A stretch of DNA of 64,000 bases, from the NCBI RefSeq assembly GCF_900142725.1, contig NZ_FRBW01000001.1, positions 868,001-932,000 of the forward strand. Reading direction: 5' to 3'. The number at the start of each line of letters is the position of its first letter. Position 1 is the first letter of the stretch. Source of the DNA: Roseibium suaedae (GTDB lineage: Bacteria > Pseudomonadota > Alphaproteobacteria > Rhizobiales > Stappiaceae). The notes under the pieces were generated by a model, which saw only the letters and a program-made list of their open reading frames with translations, did no database searches and was not told the origin of the DNA. The translations under genes were made by a program, and so were the position numbers. Below are positions 8,351-16,585 of the stretch, piece by piece.

Positions 8351-9145
8351 ATGCGCGAACGGCTCGCAAAACTGATCGCCAGTCCCGCCTGGGAAATGGG
8401 TGTGATTGTTATCATCACCCTCAACGCCATTACCCTCGGGCTGGAAACCAGTCCCACGATCATGGGCAAGATCGGGCCCTTGCTACTGGTCTTCGACACC
8501 GTGATCCTGACCCTGTTCACGATCGAGATCGTGCTGCGGATCTATGTGCACAGACTGGCCTTTTTCCGGGATCCCTGGAGCCTCTTCGACTTCATCATCG
8601 TGGCAATCGCCCTGATCCCCGCCAGCGGACCGTTCTCCGTCCTGCGCGCGCTGCGGATCCTCCGGGTGCTCCGCCTTGTTTCCATCCTGCCGTCCTTGCG
8701 CAGGGTCATCGGCGGGTTGATCGCGGCCTTGCCCGGCATGGGCTCTATCGTGGTTCTGCTGGCGCTGGTCTTCTATGTCTTCGCTGTCATGGCAACGAAG
8801 CTCTACGGCGCCTCTTTCCCCGAGTGGTTCGGCACGATTGCCCGTTCGATCTACACCCTGTTCCAGGTCATGACGCTGGAAAGCTGGTCCATGGGCATCG
8901 TCCGGCCGGTCATGGAGGTCTATCCGAATGCCTGGATCTTCTTCGTGCCCTTCATCCTGTGCACGTCCTTCACGGTCCTGAACCTCTTTATCGGTATCAT
9001 TGTGTCCGCCATGCAGGAGGAACATGAGGCCGAGGCGGAGACAAGCCGGCAGGCGATGCAGGATGAGGCAGAGCTGATCCTGGCCGAAGTGCGTGCGCTG
9101 CGCCAGGAAGTGGCAGAACTGCGCCGGAGCGGACTGAAATCCTGA
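8351..9145 (+). CDS. Bacterial voltage-gated sodium channel (NaChBac/NavAb type)
   Basis: A single six-helix channel subunit of 264 residues that should form a homotetramer in the inner membrane. S1-S3 precede a clear S4 voltage sensor with arginines every third position (LRALRILRVLRLV, 98-110). S5, pore helix and the selectivity filter TLESWSM (175-181) match the four-glutamate filter of NavAb and NavMs; S6 ends in NLFIGIIVSAMQ, followed by an acidic neck and coiled coil (about 222-258). This predicts a Na+-selective, voltage-activated pore that may couple to motility, pH or Na+ homeostasis. The start ATG is preceded by GGAG. A degenerate paralogue follows 71 bases downstream. Confidence 0.93.
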   Translation: MRERLAKLIASPAWEMGVIVIITLNAITLGLETSPTIMGKIGPLLLVFDTVILTLFTIEIVLRIYVHRLAFFRDPWSLFDFIIVAIALIPASGPFSVLRALRILRVLRLVSILPSLRRVIGGLIAALPGMGSIVVLLALVFYVFAVMATKLYGASFPEWFGTIARSIYTLFQVMTLESWSMGIVRPVMEVYPNAWIFFVPFILCTSFTVLNLFIGIIVSAMQEEHEAEAETSRQAMQDEAELILAEVRALRQEVAELRRSGLKS

Positions 9146-9163
9146 TCTGACATTTTTCTTCAT

Positions 9164-9211
9164 CTTCCCCTTCCTGCCGCGTCCTTCAAATGGGCGGAGA
9201 GGAAGGGGAAG
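9164..9211 (+). promoter_or_regulatory. Perfect 12-bp hairpin that covers the next gene's ribosome binding site
   Basis: Arms 9164-9175 (CTTCCCCTTCCT) and 9200-9211 (AGGAAGGGGAAG) are perfectly complementary, with a further CCGC/GCGG pairing inside the 24-base loop. The right arm is the Shine-Dalgarno sequence for the ATG at 9217. No T tract follows on either strand, so this is not a standard terminator. When folded, it would hide the ribosome site and limit translation of the channel paralogue, or allow it only when upstream translation or a factor opens it. Confidence 0.6.
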
Positions 9212-9216
9212 GCTTG

Positions 9217-10080
9217 ATGGATCAATGGTGGACGTTCCGGCGGCATTTGATACGCCTTCTGGAGCGGCTCGGAGCTTTCCTGGCGGTGCTGCTGATAATC
9301 GCGCTGTCATTGGCCCTGTCAGGGTTTCTGGCCGCAGAGGCTCTGATCCTTGCGGAGCGAGCGCTCAAGCTGCTGATGGTATGCTTCGCGCTTGTCCTCG
9401 CTTCGCATCTGCTGCTTCAGGGCGCTGGCTTCTTGCGCGAGGTCTGGAGCCTTTTCGCCCTGGCCGTGCTGGCCCTGTCCTTCATGCTGGAGTGGCCGGG
9501 GCTGCTGGCGTTGCTCTTGTTGCGCCTCTTTCCGGCATTAGGTCTCTGGCCGGAACTGGCAGCGCTTCTTTGGGCGGGAAAATACCTCGTCAGGATGATC
9601 CGCCAGCTGCTCAGGGGGCTTCTTGCCCTGCTGATCCTGTTTGCCTGCGCAGTCCTGCTTCTGACCGCCGCTTTCGCGGATCTCTATCCTGATCACTTCG
9701 GCACGCTTTCGCGGAGCTTTTTCACTCTGGTCCACGTTCTGGATCTGCTGGGGAGCGAAGCCAATGGTCTTGGCAGTCTGGCCATCTGGCTCGTCATGAC
9801 GGTCTGGGCACTGGCGGCTCTCCTGTGTCTGGCTCATTGCCTGCGGCTGTTGATGCCGGACTTCTGGCAAACACTGGAGCTGGAAGAGGAGCTCGAACTC
9901 GTGCAGGAGGCCACTTCGGAAATGAAGCTCATGCAGCTTGAGACCAGATTGCTGTCGGAGGAGTTCGCCGTGGAGGCGGAAGCCGAGCGGCTGCTTATTC
10001 GTGCGGAGACGGATCGCATCCTGCGTGAAGTGGAGGGGCTGCGGCGGCAGATGCAGCGGTTCACCCGCCCGCGCGGCTGA
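9217..10080 (+). CDS. Degenerate paralogue of the adjacent sodium channel (no filter, no charged S4)
   Basis: This 287-residue membrane protein aligns by eye along its length with the channel upstream. FLREVWSLF (72-80) matches FFRDPWSLF (71-79), and LYPDHFGTLSRSFFTLVHV (156-174) matches the channel's LYGASFPEWFGTIARSIYTLFQV. The filter TLESWSM is replaced by DLLGSEA, and the S4 arginine ladder by a leucine-rich stretch (LLALLLLRLFPALGL). The C-terminal coiled coil is retained and longer (about 218-281). It may be an accessory or dominant-negative subunit, or a decaying copy; its intact frame and strong ribosome site favour function. I chose the ATG at 9217 for its GGAAGGGGAAGG site; the ATG at 9190 lacks one. 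Confidence 0.75.
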   Translation: MDQWWTFRRHLIRLLERLGAFLAVLLIIALSLALSGFLAAEALILAERALKLLMVCFALVLASHLLLQGAGFLREVWSLFALAVLALSFMLEWPGLLALLLLRLFPALGLWPELAALLWAGKYLVRMIRQLLRGLLALLILFACAVLLLTAAFADLYPDHFGTLSRSFFTLVHVLDLLGSEANGLGSLAIWLVMTVWALAALLCLAHCLRLLMPDFWQTLELEEELELVQEATSEMKLMQLETRLLSEEFAVEAEAERLLIRAETDRILREVEGLRRQMQRFTRPRG

Positions 10081-10092
10081 GCTCAGAACAAG

Positions 10093-10129
10093 GATGGCGG
10101 CGCAAGGGCTTGAACCCCTGGCCGCCATC
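10093..10129. terminator. Stem-loop between convergent genes
   Basis: GATGGCGGC (10093-10101) pairs with GCCGCCATC (10121-10129), and an inner GGG/CCC stem closes the loop. It lies between the ends of the channel paralogue and lysS and may end both transcripts, though T tracts are poor. The inner part resembles a tRNA T-arm (GGTTCAAGCC on the minus strand), which is noted separately. Confidence 0.4.
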
Positions 10130-10152
10130 GAAGCAGTTCGTGATTGCGCCTA

Positions 10153-11811
10153 TCAGGCAGCGAAGTCGCCGTTCAGGGCCTTTGCGATCATCGTGCGGGT
10201 TTCGCTGATGCCGTAAAGCGCCACAAACGACCCGAAGCGCGGGCCGCGTTCCTGACCCAGAAGCACCTGATAGAGCATCTGGAAGAAGACGACGGAGACG
10301 CCCGGGCCACCATCGGGACCGGTCTTCTTGGTGTCCTGGTAGCGCTCGATCGGGCGGGCGACATCCAGGATCGCGTCCTGAATGACATTGCCATCCGCAT
10401 CGGCGGGCAGGGCTGCCAGCGCTGCATCCAGCGCTTCAAGGGCTGCACGCTCCACATCGTCAGCTGCCTTGAAAGACTTGGTCGGCTTGACGAAGTCGTC
10501 GAAGTAGCGGATCGCGTAGCCCACCAGCTCATCGAGCTTGGTATGGGTCTGTGCGGTCACGCCAGGTGCATAGCGGGTGATGAAGGCCCACAGCACATCC
10601 TTGTTCTCGGCGTTGGAAGCCGACACCAGGTTCAGCAGCATTGCGAAGGGCACAGGCATGTCGATAGCCGGCACATTGCCGGAATGAATGTGCCAGGCCG
10701 GGTTCATCAGCTTCTGTTCCGCCGACATGGCAGAATACTTCTCCGCATAGGTGAAGTACTCGTCCACGGCCTTCGGGATCACGTCGAAATAGAGCTTCTT
10801 CGCGGTCTTCGGCTTCTGGAACATGTAGAGCGCAAGGCTCTCGGTCGGTGCATAGGTCAGCCACTCGTCGATGGTCAGGCCGTTGCCCTTGGACTTGGAG
10901 ATCTTGGCGCCGTCATCGGCCAGGAACAGCTCATAGACGAAATGCTCCGGCGGGGTGCCGCCCAGGACCTGACAGATCTTGTCATAGACCGGCATGTTCG
11001 GGCCGTGGTCCTTGCCGAACATTTCGAAATCGACGCCAAGGGCGGCCCAGCGGGCGCCAAAGTCCGGCTTCCACTGCAGCTTCACGTGGCCGCCGGTAAC
11101 CGGCAGGGTGCAGTCACGCCCGTCTTCGTCCTGGAAGGTGACGGTGCCGTTCTTGGCATCGACTTCCTTCATCGGCACGTAGAGCACGCGGCCGGAGATC
11201 GGCGAGATCGGAAGGAACGGGCTGTAGGTCGCCCGGCGTTCCTCGCCGAGCGTCGGCAGCATCACGTCCATCAGCGCCTGATACTTTTCAGCTGCCTTCA
11301 GGAGAATGCCGTCCAGCTTGCCGGTCTTGTAATACTCGGTCGCACTGGCGAATTCGTAATCGAAGCCGAAAGTGTCGAGGAACCGGCGGAGCATGGCGTT
11401 GTTGTGGTCGCCAAAGCTCTTGTAGTCGCCGCCGAACGGGTTCGGCACGACGGTCAGCGGCATCTGCAGATAGGGCTCGAGCGCCTTCATGTCCGGAACG
11501 TTTTCCGGAATCTTGCGCATGCCGTCCATGTCATCGGAGAAGCACAGGAGACGGGTCGGGATCTTGTCTTCGGTCAGGATGCGGAAAGCCGTCCGCACCA
11601 TGGTGGTGCGGGCCACTTCGCCAAACGTGCCGATATGCGGCAGGCCCGAGGGGCCGTAGCCGGTCTCGAACAGAACCGGCACTGACGGATCCCGTTTCTC
11701 AACCCGTTTGACCAGTTTGCGTGCTTCTTCGAAGGGCCAGGCTTTGGAAGTCTGGGCCGCCTCGACGAGATCGCGCGAGAGGTCAAGCGGTGGCAGGGAG
11801 CGTTCGGTCAT
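10153..11811 (-). CDS. lysS: Class I lysyl-tRNA synthetase
   Basis: A 552-residue class I (archaeal/alphaproteobacterial-type) LysRS, not related to the common class II enzyme. It charges tRNA-Lys with lysine using ATP. The HIGH motif is HIGT (59-62) and the KMSKS loop is KISKSKGN (303-310); [11 protein letters not shown] and the C-terminal helical anticodon-binding region are also typical. The length matches the family. It is transcribed alone on the minus strand, convergent with the channel paralogue. Confidence 0.96.
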   Translation of the reverse strand: MTERSLPPLDLSRDLVEAAQTSKAWPFEEARKLVKRVEKRDPSVPVLFETGYGPSGLPHIGTFGEVARTTMVRTAFRILTEDKIPTRLLCFSDDMDGMRKIPENVPDMKALEPYLQMPLTVVPNPFGGDYKSFGDHNNAMLRRFLDTFGFDYEFASATEYYKTGKLDGILLKAAEKYQALMDVMLPTLGEERRATYSPFLPISPISGRVLYVPMKEVDAKNGTVTFQDEDGRDCTLPVTGGHVKLQWKPDFGARWAALGVDFEMFGKDHGPNMPVYDKICQVLGGTPPEHFVYELFLADDGAKISKSKGNGLTIDEWLTYAPTESLALYMFQKPKTAKKLYFDVIPKAVDEYFTYAEKYSAMSAEQKLMNPAWHIHSGNVPAIDMPVPFAMLLNLVSASNAENKDVLWAFITRYAPGVTAQTHTKLDELVGYAIRYFDDFVKPTKSFKAADDVERAALEALDAALAALPADADGNVIQDAILDVARPIERYQDTKKTGPDGGPGVSVVFFQMLYQVLLGQERGPRFGSFVALYGISETRTMIAKALNGDFAA

Positions 11812-12045
11812 CTTTGGTTCTGTTCTGTTTGTTAGGAAAATGGGAGCCGAGCCGGAAGAAACGGGTATTCCCGCACCAGCGAAGGCGCGGCGACACTAGA
11901 AAAGCGCAGCCCCCGCGTCAATGACTAGTGAGAAGGAAAGGGCAGGGAAACGGCCCGATCCCGCTTCCTCCTTGAACGGGACCTGCGGAGGGGTTACCTG
12001 TCGGATTGATTTTGGATGACCGGAAACGCGCGAGGCGCAAGAGAC

Positions 12046-12462
12046 ATGATGAGCGACACGATTAGCATTCAGGAAGCCCTGATCTACGTCATGGTGATCA
12101 CGTCAGCATCTGACGCATCGATGACCGATGCCGAACTAGCAACCATGGGCGGTGTGGTGAAGACCCTTCCGGTGTTTACCGACTATGATCCGGGCAATGT
12201 CCTGCCGGCGGCACAGCGCTGCGGCGAGCGGCTGCAGGAGCCGGAAGGCCTGAGCGATGTTCTGGCTCTGGTGGCGGACACGCTTCCAGTTCATCTCTTC
12301 GACACGGCCTATGCGCTTGCTGTCGAGGTTGCGGCTGCGGATCTGGATGTGTCCAAGGAAGAGCTGCGCATCCTGCAGCTGCTGCGCGACCGGTTCAATC
12401 TCGACAAACTGACCGTTGCGGCCATCGAGCGCGGCGCGATTGCCCGCCACCGCCGCGGCTGA
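12046..12462 (+). CDS. TerB-family protein
   Basis: A small soluble all-helical protein of about 138 residues resembling the TerB tellurite-resistance domain (PF05099). It shows the two acidic signatures of that fold: SASDASMTDAEL near the start and VAAADLDVSKEELRIL in the second half, which bind metal in KP-TerB. No other ter genes are nearby, so a tellurite role is not implied; stand-alone TerB proteins are common in alphaproteobacteria and of unknown function. The start is uncertain: 12046 or 12049 best fit the domain, while 12016 would add ten residues. Confidence 0.7.
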   Translation: MMSDTISIQEALIYVMVITSASDASMTDAELATMGGVVKTLPVFTDYDPGNVLPAAQRCGERLQEPEGLSDVLALVADTLPVHLFDTAYALAVEVAAADLDVSKEELRILQLLRDRFNLDKLTVAAIERGAIARHRRG

Positions 12463-12489
12463 TGACGGCGTGAGGAAATTGGCGCAGCC

Positions 12490-12882
12490 TCAGTTCAGGC
12501 TGCGCACCTCATCAGGCAGATCGAGCGAGAAGGCAGGAATTTCCACGTCGAACTTGGTGCCGTCTTCCCGCTCCATGCCATAGCTGCCGACCATGATGCC
12601 GGAGCTGGTCTTCAGCGGGCAGCCCGAGGAATATTCATAGGTCTCGCCCGGCTCGATCACCGGCTCTTCTCCAACTACGCCCGGACCGCGCACTTCCTCG
12701 ACCCGGCCAAGACCATCCATGATCTTCCAGTAGCGGGTCCGAAGCTGGACCGGCGCATCCGTGTCGTTGCGGATCTCGACCATGTAGGCCCAGACATAGT
12801 GGCCCTTTTCCGGTTCGGACTCGTCATCCAGGTAATATGGCTCAACCGAGACTTCGATGCCTTCGGTAACAGCACGGTACAT
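12490..12882 (-). CDS. apaG: ApaG protein
   Basis: A 130-residue ApaG (PF04379), an immunoglobulin-like beta-sandwich. Conserved features include [15 protein letters not shown] at the start, the [10 protein letters not shown] strand, [13 protein letters not shown], and [19 protein letters not shown]. ApaG is linked genetically to Co2+/Mg2+ resistance and to Ap4A levels; its biochemical role is not settled. I chose the internal ATG at 12882 because family members begin with MY-x-AVT; the ATG at 12897 would add five residues. Confidence 0.95.
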   Translation of the reverse strand: MYRAVTEGIEVSVEPYYLDDESEPEKGHYVWAYMVEIRNDTDAPVQLRTRYWKIMDGLGRVEEVRGPGVVGEEPVIEPGETYEYSSGCPLKTSSGIMVGSYGMEREDGTKFDVEIPAFSLDLPDEVRSLN

Positions 12883-13163
12883 GTGCCAGCTCTCCATAGC
12901 GCATTGTGCGGGCGCACAGCGCCCTCTTTGGCCTGCTTATAGGGTGGATAAGGCATTGATGAAAGGGATCAGCTGAGATGCATGTGACAGATCCCGCATT
13001 CCGCGCCAAATTTGATGTCCGGAACCGGAAAGTGCTTGTCCATGAGAGCTGTTGAAGGGGCTTTTGCTGCGCGTGCGAGGCCACGGCAAGGAATAATGAT
13101 CCTCTGAGGAACTATTCCGCTTGCCGCTCGTTATTCTGGCATGAACAGCCACGGAGAGTTGCT

Positions 13164-13349
13164 ATGGAATATGGACTTTTTGGACTTTTGATCCTCGCGC
13201 TCGACATCTACGCGATCCTGAAAGTGATTTCCAGCGGTGCGTCGACGGGGGCAAAGGTGCTCTGGATACTTGGTATCCTGATCTTCCCGGTGCTTGGTTT
13301 CCTGATCTGGCTGATCGCGGGCCCCAATGGCCGCCGGATTTCAGTCTAA
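13164..13349 (+). CDS. PLDc_N-domain small membrane protein
   Basis: A 61-residue protein with two membrane helices separated by a short hydrophilic turn (SSGASTGAK), ending LIWLIAGPNGRR. This is the PLDc_N/phospholipase-D-nuclease N-terminal module (PF13396) standing alone without a catalytic domain. GGAGAG lies 7 bases before the ATG. Stand-alone members are widespread; function unknown. It is followed by a strong terminator shared with metZ. Confidence 0.85.
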   Translation: MEYGLFGLLILALDIYAILKVISSGASTGAKVLWILGILIFPVLGFLIWLIAGPNGRRISV

Positions 13350-13371
13350 AACGCACCAAGGTGTTTGAAAA

Positions 13372-13404
13372 AAAACAGGCCCGGATGCTGTCCGGGCCTG
13401 TTTT
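13372..13404. terminator. Bidirectional intrinsic terminator
   Basis: A 14-bp perfect stem (AAAACAGGCCCGGA / TCCGGGCCTGTTTT) with a 5-base loop, T-rich on the plus side (TTTTGTTTTT) and A-rich on the other (AAAAAAAAC), so it can stop both the PLDc_N gene and metZ. Confidence 0.92.
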
Positions 13405-13427
13405 GTTTTTCTGGATCGCTTTCGCGG

Positions 13428-14627
13428 TCAGATTGCTGCGAGTGCTGCTTCAACGTCTTCAAGAAGGTCCAGCGGATCTTCAAGGCCGACGGACAGCCGG
13501 AGCATGCCATCGGAGATGCCGAGCTCCGCGCGGGCTTCTGCCGCGACGGACTGGTGCGTGGTGGTGGCCGGATGGGTGATCAGGCTCTTGGCGTCGCCCA
13601 GGTTGTTGGAAAGCTTGATGACTTCCAGCGCATTGGTGAAGCGGAAGGCTGCTTCCTTGCCGCCCTCGATCTCGACTGCCAACATGGTGGAGCCGGCACG
13701 CATCTGGCGCTTGGCAACTTCAGCCTGCGGATGGTCGTCGCGGCCCGGATAGATCAGGCGGGAGACCTTGGACTGGCCGGCGAGGAAGTCGGCGATCCGC
13801 GCAGCGCTGGAGGTCTGGCGTTCAACGCGCAGGGCCAGCGTTTCCATGCCCTTGAGCAGAACCCAGGCATTGAAAGGGCTCATGTGCGGGCCGGTATGCT
13901 TGACGAAGGGCATGACCTCGTCGTTGATCCACTTTTCATCGGACAGAACGACGCCGCCCAGACAGCGGCCCTGGCCGTCGATGTGCTTTGTCGCGGAATA
14001 GACGACCACATCAGCGCCGAGCGAGAGCGGCGACTGGTAGAGCGGCGTTGCGAAGACATTGTCGACGATCAGGCGGGCGCCGACCGAATGGGCAATCTGG
14101 GCGACGGCTGCGATGTCGATGACTTCCAGCGTCGGGTTGGTCGGGCTTTCCAGGAACAGGGCGCGGGTGTTCGGCTTGACCGCTGCCTTCCACTGGTCGA
14201 GATCCGTGCCGTCCACCAGGGTGGATTCCACGCCGAAGCGCGGCAGCAAGACTTCCACGATGTAGCGGCAGGAGCCGAAGAGGGCCTTGGCGGCCACCAC
14301 GTGATCACCGGCCTTGACCGAAGCCATCAGCGCCAGGTTGACGGCAGCCATGCCGCTGGCCGTTGCCCGTGCAGCTTCCGCGCCTTCCAGCATGCGGATG
14401 CGGTCTTCGAACATGGCCGTGGTCGGGTTGGCGTAGCGGGAGTAGACAAAACCGGGATCTTCCCCGTTGAAGCGCGCTTCAGCCGCTTCCGCCGTGCCGT
14501 AGACGAACCCCTGGGTCAGGTACATGGCTTCCGATGTCTCGCCATAGGGCGAGCGGGTGGTGCCGCCGTGAACAAGTTGAGTTGCCGGACGCCAGCTCTT
14601 GCCGGTCTTGCTGTTGTTCGTGGTCAT
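13428..14627 (-). CDS. metZ: O-succinylhomoserine sulfhydrylase
   Basis: A 399-residue PLP enzyme of the Cys/Met metabolism family (PF01053) that converts O-succinylhomoserine and sulfide to homocysteine in methionine synthesis. The PLP lysine is in SATKHIDGQGR (Lys 214), with SPTNPTLEV and DNVFATP around the cofactor site and YSRYANPT near the N terminus. It is transcribed alone behind a SAM-II riboswitch and terminator hairpin, so it is expected to be shut off when S-adenosylmethionine is plentiful. MetZ is favoured over MetB or MetC because of the leader and because this sequence type is the alphaproteobacterial MetZ; the distinction is by resemblance. Confidence 0.93.
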   Translation of the reverse strand: MTTNNSKTGKSWRPATQLVHGGTTRSPYGETSEAMYLTQGFVYGTAEAAEARFNGEDPGFVYSRYANPTTAMFEDRIRMLEGAEAARATASGMAAVNLALMASVKAGDHVVAAKALFGSCRYIVEVLLPRFGVESTLVDGTDLDQWKAAVKPNTRALFLESPTNPTLEVIDIAAVAQIAHSVGARLIVDNVFATPLYQSPLSLGADVVVYSATKHIDGQGRCLGGVVLSDEKWINDEVMPFVKHTGPHMSPFNAWVLLKGMETLALRVERQTSSAARIADFLAGQSKVSRLIYPGRDDHPQAEVAKRQMRAGSTMLAVEIEGGKEAAFRFTNALEVIKLSNNLGDAKSLITHPATTTHQSVAAEARAELGISDGMLRLSVGLEDPLDLLEDVEAALAAI

Positions 14628-14644
14628 GTCTTAGCTCCAAACGC

Positions 14645-14674
14645 AAAAACCCCGGCCGTATAGCCAGGGTTTTT
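14645..14674 (-). terminator. Attenuator terminator in the metZ leader
   Basis: On the minus strand AAAAACCCTGGC pairs with GCCGGGGTTTTT (one U-G pair), ending in a T run, 18 bases before the metZ ATG. The upstream GGGTTT can alternatively pair with AAACCC inside the left arm, giving a competing structure. This is the likely expression platform of the riboswitch. Confidence 0.8.
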
Positions 14675-14683
14675 CGCAAACCC

Positions 14684-14742
14684 GGCCTTTTTAGCAACTT
14701 ATTTAACGTGGCTGCAAGCCGGCCGGCTCAAATCACCACGAA
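14684..14742 (-). promoter_or_regulatory. SAM-II riboswitch
   Basis: The minus strand carries the SAM-II consensus: CGTGGTGATTTG, the pseudoknotted GCTTGCAGCCACG (pairing CGTGG/CCACG), then TTAAATAAGTTGCTAAAAAGG. This class binds S-adenosylmethionine and is found mainly in alphaproteobacteria before metA, metX or metZ. It lies directly before the attenuator and metZ, so ligand binding should lower metZ expression. Confidence 0.93.
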
Positions 14743-14925
14743 GTGCTGCCTCAATAGGCCAATTGAGCCCTGCCGTCAATCTGGCCGTCCAAATCGGCTC
14801 CAGGGTCAGGAGTTGCCCGTATGTTTGCAACTTTGGCCGCTGAAAGCGGTTGGCGGCAGGCTTTCGATCCGCTAAGCACACTGTTCAATCTCAGTTCTCG
14901 ATAAAGATACCGTGCAGGACGGACC

Positions 14926-16029
14926 ATGACAGCAGCACCGACGGGCATTTTGCCGGCGCACACCATCGAAGCGATGTTCGCGGATGGCACGATCTTCGCC
15001 GGAACGCCTCCTGTCTCCGGCCAGATTCAGCCTGCCAGTCTCGACCTGCGCCTCGGTCATACGGCGTTCCGTGTCCGCGCAAGTTTCCTGCCGGGCGAGG
15101 GCACTTCGGTCATGCAGCGCCTTGAGGCGCTCAAGCTGCACACGTTCGACATCAGCGAAGGCGCGGTGCTCGAGACCGGCTGCGTCTATATCGTGCCCTT
15201 GCAGGAAACGCTGGATCTTCCTGCCGATATCTCCGCGACCGCCAATCCGAAAAGCTCGACCGGGCGTCTGGACGTCTTTACTCGCGTGATCACCGATCAT
15301 GGCGTGGCCTTCGACACGGTGCCTGCAGGCTACAGCGGTCCGCTTTATGCCGAAATCTCGCCGCTCACCTTCCCGATCCTGGTGCGCGCTGGCTCCCGTC
15401 TCAGCCAGATCCGGTTCCGGCGCGGCCTCTCCGTCATCAGCGATGCGGATCTGGAGGCCGTGCACAAGGTTCATACCCTGATGAGCGGCGGCAACGAGCG
15501 CATCGGCGGCGGCGTCCAGCTGTCCATCGATCTGGAGGGCTCCGGCCCCGGTTCGCTGGTGGGCTACCGTGCCAAGCATCATTCGGGCCTGATCGACGTG
15601 GACCTGCCGCGCGAACAGGAACCGCTGGATTTCTGGGAGCCGATCTACCGCCGGGGCGCTGCCGAGCTGATCCTCGATCCGAACGAGTTCTACATCCTGG
15701 TCAGCCAGGAAGCGGTACATGTTCCGCCGGATTATGCGGCTGAAATGGTGCCGTTCGATGCGCTGGTCGGTGAGTTCCGCGTGCATTACGCCGGCTTCTT
15801 TGATCCGGGCTTCGGCCACGATCAGGCCGGCGGCGTCGGTTCGCGTGCGGTGCTGGAAGTTCGCTCCCATGATGTGCCCTTCATTCTCGAGCACGGGCAG
15901 ACCATCGGCCGCCTCGTCTATGAAAAGATGGCGGAGCGTCCGCGCACCCTCTACGGCGAAGGCATCGGTTCCAACTATCAGGGTCAGGCCCTGAAGCTCT
16001 CCAAGCATTTCAAGTCACCAGCCCTTTGA
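14926..16029 (+). CDS. dcd: 2'-deoxycytidine 5'-triphosphate deaminase, double-length form
   Basis: A 367-residue Dcd of the long alphaproteobacterial type (PF06559), about twice the length of the E. coli enzyme, with two dUTPase-like beta-barrel halves. The N-terminal half carries QPASLDLRLG and NPKSSTGRLDVFTRVITDHG; the second half repeats the fold (AKHHSGLIDVDL; VGSRAVLEVRSHDVPF). It deaminates dCTP to dUTP for thymidylate synthesis. Eight bases separate it from the next gene, so the two are probably cotranscribed. Confidence 0.93.
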   Translation: MTAAPTGILPAHTIEAMFADGTIFAGTPPVSGQIQPASLDLRLGHTAFRVRASFLPGEGTSVMQRLEALKLHTFDISEGAVLETGCVYIVPLQETLDLPADISATANPKSSTGRLDVFTRVITDHGVAFDTVPAGYSGPLYAEISPLTFPILVRAGSRLSQIRFRRGLSVISDADLEAVHKVHTLMSGGNERIGGGVQLSIDLEGSGPGSLVGYRAKHHSGLIDVDLPREQEPLDFWEPIYRRGAAELILDPNEFYILVSQEAVHVPPDYAAEMVPFDALVGEFRVHYAGFFDPGFGHDQAGGVGSRAVLEVRSHDVPFILEHGQTIGRLVYEKMAERPRTLYGEGIGSNYQGQALKLSKHFKSPAL

Positions 16030-16036
16030 TCAGGCC

Positions 16037-16585
16037 ATGAGCCATCAGACGATCGAGCGTGAATTCGAAGGCTTTCTGGAAGACAGGAAGTCGCGGTTTC
16101 TCGCTTATCTGGTGCCTCTTGCGACTTTTGAGGCGCGGCTGGAGGCGCTCAGGGCCGAGCATCGCAAGGCCAACCATTTCGTCACGGCGCATCGGCATAT
16201 CCTGGAGGATGGCCGGATCGAGGAAAGCGGCAAGGACGACGGCGAACCAGCAGGTACCTCCGGCATGCCGACCTTGCGGGTGATGCAAGGCGCGCGTCTG
16301 GTTGAAACCGCCGTCATCGTCGTGCGCTATTTCGGCGGTGTGAAACTCGGGGGAGGCGGGCTGGCCAGGGCCTATTCGGGGGCTGCTGCCGATGCGATCG
16401 CCAAGGCCGAGCTGATCCCCTTTGTCCGGCGGGCCCAGCGAACGCTGGAGGCTGCCTTTGCCGCAAGTTCGGATCTGGAACGCCAGATCGCCCTCCTTGG
16501 CCTGACTGTCATCACCAGAGACTACACGGCGGAGGGTGTCCGTCTGGTCGTTGAAGGGCCAGAGGACAAGATTGCGGAGCTTTAG
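16037..16585 (+). CDS. YigZ/IMPACT family protein
   Basis: A 182-residue UPF0029/IMPACT family member (PF01205). The hallmark DDGEPAGTSGMP and RYFGGVKLGGGGLARAY are complete, and a C-terminal ferredoxin-like half (DUF1949-like) is present, as in YigZ. Family members associate with translation; the bacterial role is not well defined. It follows dcd closely and ends overlapping the last codon of the convergent gene. Confidence 0.92.
   Translation: MSHQTIEREFEGFLEDRKSRFLAYLVPLATFEARLEALRAEHRKANHFVTAHRHILEDGRIEESGKDDGEPAGTSGMPTLRVMQGARLVETAVIVVRYFGGVKLGGGGLARAYSGAAADAIAKAELIPFVRRAQRTLEAAFAASSDLERQIALLGLTVITRDYTAEGVRLVVEGPEDKIAEL

Noticed and set aside
9164-9211. Terminator between the channel and its paralogue
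   Set aside because: The stem is strong but neither strand continues with a T tract; the ribosome-site role fits better.
13090-13118. GGAATA/TATTCC dyad before the PLDc_N gene
   Set aside because: Short arms with a long loop; no supporting copy elsewhere in the window and no regulator gene beside it.
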